Assembly (NCBI GenBank): GCA_002415785.1
Contig: DIAJ01000032.1
Location: forward strand, 1 to 46,540
From: Flavobacteriales bacterium UBA5081
Lineage (GTDB): Bacteria; Bacteroidota; Bacteroidia; Flavobacteriales_E; Vicingaceae
Direction of reading: 5' to 3'
Length of the DNA stretch: 46,540 nucleotides
Under the pieces are notes generated by a model. The model ran no database searches and was not told the origin of the DNA. It was given only the letters and a program-made list of their open reading frames with translations. A program made the translations under genes and the position numbers. Below are positions 42,613-46,540 of the stretch, in pieces. Numbering within the stretch: position 1 is the first letter of the stretch; the number at the start of each line of letters is the position of its first letter.

Positions 42613-43350
42613 ATGGATAAACTAAATTTCAATTATAATTCAGACATCAGTCAAGAACAAAAGGTAGACAGTGCCTCTATGGCCAAGTCATTTTTGTCGA
42701 ATGTTTTCACCTATATGGCCGGGGCGCTTTCCATTACAGGAATTATTGCCTATTGGTTTGCCAATTCAGAATCACTTTTAAGTCTGTTGGTTAACACTCA
42801 GACCGGTGGTATGAGCATGCTTGGTTATGTTGTAATGTTTGCGCCTTTTATTTTTGTATTGGTAATGAGCTTTTCATTTAATCGATTATCATCATTTACC
42901 CTACTCCTACTGTTTGTTGTTTATTCTGCCCTCATGGGAATGAGTTTAAGTTTCATTTTCTTGGCATATACCGCATCAAGCATTACCTCTACCTTTTTTA
43001 TCACCGCAGGAACTTTTGGAGCAATGGCTGTTTTGGGCTACACTACTCAGCAGGACTTAACCAAGTTTGGTGGCATTTTAACCATGGCACTAATCGGAAT
43101 TATTATAGCTATGGTCGTGAATATGTTTATCGGTAGTTCTACTATGGATTACATTATTAGCATACTAGGTGTATTAATCTTTACAGGACTTACTGCTTAT
43201 GATGTTCAAAAGCTAAAGCGAATTGGATCAGGCGCAGAGTACGGTACAGAGTCAACCAACAAATTAGCTATTATGGGAGCTCTTAGCTTGTATTTAGATT
43301 TTGTAAACTTGTTCTTATTCTTGTTGAGACTCTTTGGAGACCGCAGGTAA
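42613..43350 (+). CDS. Bax inhibitor-1/YccA family membrane protein
   Basis: A 245-aa protein with seven hydrophobic segments (from about residue 27 to 243) of the Bax inhibitor-1/YccA (TMBIM) group, which includes pH-dependent calcium channels and FtsH interaction partners. Family blocks: FLSNVFTYMAGALSITGIIA near the start, then GTFGAMAVLGYTTQQDLTKF, ILGVLIFTGLTAYDVQKLKR and ALSLYLDFVNLFLFLLRLFG. The aspartates in the last two blocks are the usual pH sensor pair. It is a single gene with a promoter ahead and a terminator behind. Confidence 0.95.
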   Translation: MDKLNFNYNSDISQEQKVDSASMAKSFLSNVFTYMAGALSITGIIAYWFANSESLLSLLVNTQTGGMSMLGYVVMFAPFIFVLVMSFSFNRLSSFTLLLLFVVYSALMGMSLSFIFLAYTASSITSTFFITAGTFGAMAVLGYTTQQDLTKFGGILTMALIGIIIAMVVNMFIGSSTMDYIISILGVLIFTGLTAYDVQKLKRIGSGAEYGTESTNKLAIMGALSLYLDFVNLFLFLLRLFGDRR

Positions 43351-43363
43351 AAATAAAATGTCG

Positions 43364-43406
43364 ATTTACTTTACTTTTTTAAAAGTTAAGTCGATATAAA
43401 GTAAAT
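43364..43406. repeat. 10-base inverted repeat after the Bax-inhibitor gene
   Basis: ATTTACTTTA (43364-43373) and TAAAGTAAAT (43397-43406) can pair. Between them ACTTTT-TT-AAAAGT makes a smaller hairpin. AT-rich; function unknown. Confidence 0.4.
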
Positions 43407-43422
43407 TAAAAACACATAATCA

Positions 43423-43461
43423 ATTGCCTGTCTGTATTCATTATGGATGGGCAATCTTTTT
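43423..43461 (+). terminator. Terminator between the Bax-inhibitor and fabD genes
   Basis: Arms ATTGCCTGTC (43423-43432) and GATGGGCAAT (43446-43455) pair over ten positions with two wobbles, followed by CTTTTT. An in-frame ATG at 43443 falls inside this hairpin and is not used as the fabD start. Confidence 0.7.
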
Positions 43462-43481
43462 ATAAAAATAAAACGAAACAA

Positions 43482-44363
43482 ATGAAGTCATACGTTTTTC
43501 CAGGGCAAGGCGCCCAATTTATCGGAATGGGTAAAGAGCTTTACGATCAAAGTGAAGAAGCAAAACAGCTATTTGAAAAAGCCAATGATATTTTGGGCTT
43601 TCGCATTACCGACATAATGTTTAGCGGAACAGATGAGGAGTTGAAACAAACAAATGTAACTCAACCGGCTATCTTCTTACATTCAGTAATTCTAGCCAAA
43701 GTATTGGGCGAAAATTTTACACCTGATATGGCTGCCGGTCATTCTTTGGGTGAGTTTTCTGCATTGGTTGCTTGCGGAGCCATGAGTTTTGAAGACGGAC
43801 TAACTTTAGTATCAAAACGCGCCAATGCCATGCAAAAAGCTTGCGAAGCTGAACCTTCTACCATGGCTGCTGTATTGGGTTTGGAAGATGATCAGGTGGA
43901 AGCCGTTTGCCAAAAAGTACCGGGCGTAGTAGTTCCTGCCAATTACAATTGTCCGGGACAGTTAGTAATTTCAGGAACAGTTGAAGCGGTAAATACCGCT
44001 TGTGAATTATTGAAAGAAGCCGGCGCAAAAAGGGCATTAGTATTGCCGGTTGGTGGCGCTTTTCACTCTCCTTTAATGGAACCTGCTCGTGCAGAACTAG
44101 AAGAGGCTATTCACCAAACAGAAATTAAGCAACCGATTTGTCCGGTTTATCAAAATGTTGTTGCTAAAGGAATCACCGACCCTACGGAAATAAAACACAA
44201 TTTAATAGCTCAATTAACTGCTCCTGTACGATGGACTCAAACCATGAAGCAGATGATTGCAGACGGTGCAACAAAAATGATTGAAGTTGGTCCAGGTAAA
44301 GTATTACAAGGTCTGGTTAAGAAAGTTGACCGAAAATTTGAAACAGAAAGTGCATCTATCTAA
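43482..44363 (+). CDS. fabD: Malonyl-CoA:ACP transacylase
   Basis: Moves malonyl from CoA to acyl carrier protein for fatty acid synthesis. With the start at ATG 43482 (MKSYVFPGQGAQFIGMG) the nucleophile is S88 in AAGHSLGEFSAL. The oxyanion-hole glutamine is in PGQGAQ, and the histidine in GGAFHSPLMEPA completes the site. At 293 aa it is typical. A reading from 43443 adds 13 residues that lie in the upstream terminator. It is followed after 11 bases by proline dehydrogenase, an unusual neighbour for a fatty-acid gene. Confidence 0.97.
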   Translation: MKSYVFPGQGAQFIGMGKELYDQSEEAKQLFEKANDILGFRITDIMFSGTDEELKQTNVTQPAIFLHSVILAKVLGENFTPDMAAGHSLGEFSALVACGAMSFEDGLTLVSKRANAMQKACEAEPSTMAAVLGLEDDQVEAVCQKVPGVVVPANYNCPGQLVISGTVEAVNTACELLKEAGAKRALVLPVGGAFHSPLMEPARAELEEAIHQTEIKQPICPVYQNVVAKGITDPTEIKHNLIAQLTAPVRWTQTMKQMIADGATKMIEVGPGKVLQGLVKKVDRKFETESASI

Positions 44364-44374
44364 TTTCTTCGCTT

Positions 44375-45547
44375 ATGCTTAGCTTTAACAACACAGAAAT
44401 TGCTTTCGCCAATAAAAGCACTCTTTTTTTAAAAAAGGCCTATTGGTTATTTAAACTCATGTCAATGGGTTGGTTAATTAAGTTGGGAACTCCCTTGCTT
44501 AATTTTGCTTTAAAAATTAATTTACCCGTCAAGGGCATAATTAAGTCCACTGTTTTTGAGCACTTTTGCGGTGGTGAAAGCATAGAAGACTGCGAAAGTA
44601 GAATTCAAGAATTGGGACATTTTAATGTAAAAACCATTTTGGATTACTCTGTGGAAGGTAAGCAAAGAGAAAAAGATTTCGATCGCTTTTTAGGTAAAGC
44701 TGTGGCTTCAGTTGAACGTGCAAGTAAAGATTCTAACGTTCCCTTTTGCGTATTTAAAATGACCGCTTTGATTCCTTTTAATTTGTTGGAAAAAGTTTCT
44801 GCTCAAGAGCAACTTACAGAAGAAGAAAGCATGATTTTTCTGAGAGGTAGAAACCGTGTTGACATTATTTGTAATTATGCCGCCAATGCGGGAATTCCCA
44901 TTATGATTGATGCGGAAGAAAGCTGGATTCAAGATGCCATTGACGAGGTGGCGTTAATTATGATGCACCGCTATAATCAAGAAAGAGCTTTAGTTTACAA
45001 TACCGTTCAAATGTACCGCCACGATCGAATGGATTACATTAAAAGGCTTTTCAAACAGTCTTTAGAGGAGAACTTTTACATTGGCTTAAAGGTAGTGAGA
45101 GGAGCATACATGGAAAAAGAAAGAGCTCGCGCTAAGCGCAAAGGCTATAAAGATCCTATTCAGCCTAATAAAGAAGCTACCGACAATGACTTTAATAAAG
45201 CCATGGAGTTTAGCTTAGACCATAAAGATCGCATTGCTCTTTGTTGTGGAACACACAATGAAGACAGCTCAATGTACTTAACAAAGCTGATGGAAGAGCA
45301 CGAACTGCCAAAGAACTTCCCTACCATTTATTTTTCTCAATTACTTGGAATGAGCGACCACATTAGTTTTAATTTGGCAAAAGACGGCTACAATGTAGCG
45401 AAGTATGTTCCTTACGGACCGGTAAAAGAAGTAATGCCCTACTTGATTAGAAGAGCGGAAGAAAACACTTCAATTGCAGGACAAACCGGTAGAGAGCTAA
45501 CCTTAATAATGCAAGAACTCGAGCGAAGAGATAAAGCGGTAGCCTAG
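44375..45547 (+). CDS. Proline dehydrogenase, monofunctional
   Basis: Flavoprotein that oxidises proline to pyrroline-5-carboxylate. The TIM-barrel signatures are seen in order: TILDYSVEGKQREKDFDRFL, MIDAEESWIQDAIDEVALIM, YIGLKVVRGAYMEKERARAK, CGTHNEDS, FSQLLGMSDHIS and YVPYGPVKEVMPYLIRRAEE, whose RR-x-x-E binds proline. At 390 aa it is the stand-alone form; no PutA aldehyde dehydrogenase domain or partner gene follows in the window. It probably shares a transcript with fabD (11 bases apart). Confidence 0.95.
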   Translation: MLSFNNTEIAFANKSTLFLKKAYWLFKLMSMGWLIKLGTPLLNFALKINLPVKGIIKSTVFEHFCGGESIEDCESRIQELGHFNVKTILDYSVEGKQREKDFDRFLGKAVASVERASKDSNVPFCVFKMTALIPFNLLEKVSAQEQLTEEESMIFLRGRNRVDIICNYAANAGIPIMIDAEESWIQDAIDEVALIMMHRYNQERALVYNTVQMYRHDRMDYIKRLFKQSLEENFYIGLKVVRGAYMEKERARAKRKGYKDPIQPNKEATDNDFNKAMEFSLDHKDRIALCCGTHNEDSSMYLTKLMEEHELPKNFPTIYFSQLLGMSDHISFNLAKDGYNVAKYVPYGPVKEVMPYLIRRAEENTSIAGQTGRELTLIMQELERRDKAVA

Positions 45548-45615
45548 AAATGCACTTCACTTTTTTATTGGAAAAGTATATCTTTACCCAATTAGTTTCT
45601 TAAAAAATTTACTCT

Positions 45616-46540
45616 TTGGATAAATCAATTAAAGCTTTTCAAAAGAAATGCGGACTGCTGTGGGAAGAAAAAGCAGAAGCTATTGAACAATTGATTTCCC
45701 AAAAAAAGATTGAGCTCAAAGAGGTTAAAAAAAAGAAAGTCGGTAAAGAAGGTCCTAAACACCGAATTATTGAAGCCGATAATTTAGCAGCTTTAAGCTA
45801 TCTGCAAGACAGAGCTGAACGCTTTAAAATTATCTACATAGATCCGCCCTACAATACCGGTAACAAAGACTTTAAGTACAACGACAACTATGTAGACGAA
45901 GAAGATGAGTTGCGACACTCCAAGTGGATTTCATTCATGTACAAGCGATTAATTATTGCTAAAGAATTACTGGAAAATGACGGGGCAATTTTTATTTCCA
46001 TAGATGATTATGAACAAGCAAGACTTAAAATGTTGTGTGACGGTATTTTCGGACAACAAAATTTTGTCGCTAATTTTATTCGCAAAAATAAAGCCGGCAG
46101 CGGCCACGATAGCAAGCAAGTAGCCATTGAGTTTGACTACATGCTTTGTTATGCTAAAGATATCAAGCAACTAAATTTTCAATTAGCTGATGCTGAAGCT
46201 GAAAAGGACAAAAAATATCGCTATTCTGATGACTTTGTTAATAGAAGAGGAAAATACTATTTACGAGATTTAGACTACAAAGGAAGTTATAGTAAATCAA
46301 TGGACTATCCGATAACTACACCGGATGGAAATGAAATTTGGTCGGGTGGAGCATTTGGTAAACCCAACACCTGGCGCTGGAATAAGAAAAAGTTCGAATG
46401 GGGTGTGAAAAATGATTTTATCGTTTTTAAAAAAAGACCCAATGGATGGAAAGTTTACATAAAGCAATATCAGTTTGTAGATAATAAAGACAAAAAGCGC
46501 ATTCGGAAAATTCCACAAAGAGCCTTGATTGAGTATAGTA
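45616..46540 (+). CDS. Type III-like restriction-modification DNA methyltransferase (Mod), 5' part
   Basis: Partial gene cut by the window end; 308 codons are visible with no stop. It codes for an N6-adenine DNA methyltransferase of the Mod type. D76-P-P-Y-NTG (FKIIYIDPPYNTGNKDFKYN) is the catalytic motif IV, which comes first in this circular permutation. WISFMYKRLIIAKELLENDG then AIFISIDDYE, and VAIEFDYMLCYAKD follow. The SAM motif should lie beyond the edge. The likely start is TTG 45616, since an in-frame stop is at 45601 and the first in-frame ATG lies beyond the DPPY motif. A Res subunit may be coded to the right of the window; otherwise it is an orphan methylase. Confidence 0.88.
   Translation, partial: MDKSIKAFQKKCGLLWEEKAEAIEQLISQKKIELKEVKKKKVGKEGPKHRIIEADNLAALSYLQDRAERFKIIYIDPPYNTGNKDFKYNDNYVDEEDELRHSKWISFMYKRLIIAKELLENDGAIFISIDDYEQARLKMLCDGIFGQQNFVANFIRKNKAGSGHDSKQVAIEFDYMLCYAKDIKQLNFQLADAEAEKDKKYRYSDDFVNRRGKYYLRDLDYKGSYSKSMDYPITTPDGNEIWSGGAFGKPNTWRWNKKKFEWGVKNDFIVFKKRPNGWKVYIKQYQFVDNKDKKRIRKIPQRALIEYS

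Noticed and set aside
43443..43481. Upstream start for fabD
   Set aside because: The ATG falls in the terminator hairpin; the MKSYVFPGQG start fits the family.
1..46540. CRISPR arrays, tRNA or rRNA genes, insertion sequences, prophage
   Set aside because: No spaced direct-repeat series, cloverleaf-like sequence, transposase motifs or phage genes were seen on reading; a dedicated tRNA scan was not possible here.

Overview
The window looks like a chromosomal segment of a member of the Bacteroidota, most likely of the order Flavobacteriales. The DNA is AT-rich. Promoters match the Bacteroidota -33/-7 form (TTG, about 17-23 bases, TAnnTTTG), and start codons rarely have a Shine-Dalgarno sequence. 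Several genes are typical of the phylum: a bTHX ribosomal protein, a BT_3928-like protein next to tpiA and prmA, PD40- and SPOR-type envelope proteins, and a long-form GAPDH. I saw no rRNA, tRNA, CRISPR array, insertion sequence or prophage gene. Coding density is high and no gene-free stretch exceeds 300 bases.

Layout. 1-278 is non-coding apart from a long AT-rich hairpin. 279-4909 (+) holds an RlmI-type rRNA methyltransferase, a MATE exporter, fmt, an HU-family protein and a bTHX ribosomal protein with an H1-like lysine tail. 4987-20802 (-) holds an M48 lipoprotein protease, clpS and two giant exported proteins (1818 aa and about 1481 aa). Further upstream on that strand is the run DUF1599, BT_3928-like, OppB-type permease, tpiA, prmA. 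Divergent to it, folP and the diadenylate cyclase gene cdaA (+) form a pair that meets, 4 bases apart, a LysM plus periplasmic-binding-fold protein (-). guaA (-) follows.

26086-28191 (+) holds a small methyltransferase, an exported acetolactate-decarboxylase-like protein and an SDR oxidoreductase. 28215-30046 (-) holds a DUF21/CBS membrane protein and dapF. 30181-33288 (+) holds htrA and gap. 33553-35976 (+) is a compact operon of YceI, a beta-barrel porin and a second YceI-like protein. A Tat-exported pirin (-) is divergent from a copA P-type ATPase (+). copA overlaps a methyltransferase gene that abuts a CaiB-type CoA-transferase gene. 41501-45547 (+) holds a PTPS/QueD enzyme, folE, a Bax-inhibitor-1 protein, fabD and proline dehydrogenase. 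The window ends inside a type III-like DNA methyltransferase (Mod).

Most of the window is housekeeping. The parts most likely to hold undescribed biology are the two adjacent giant envelope proteins at 6118-16183, the YceI-porin-YceI operon, the exported acetolactate-decarboxylase-like enzyme, the LysM/binding-protein fusion, and a recurring promoter layout that places the -7 box exactly four bases before the start codon. No single novel system is proven by sequence alone.
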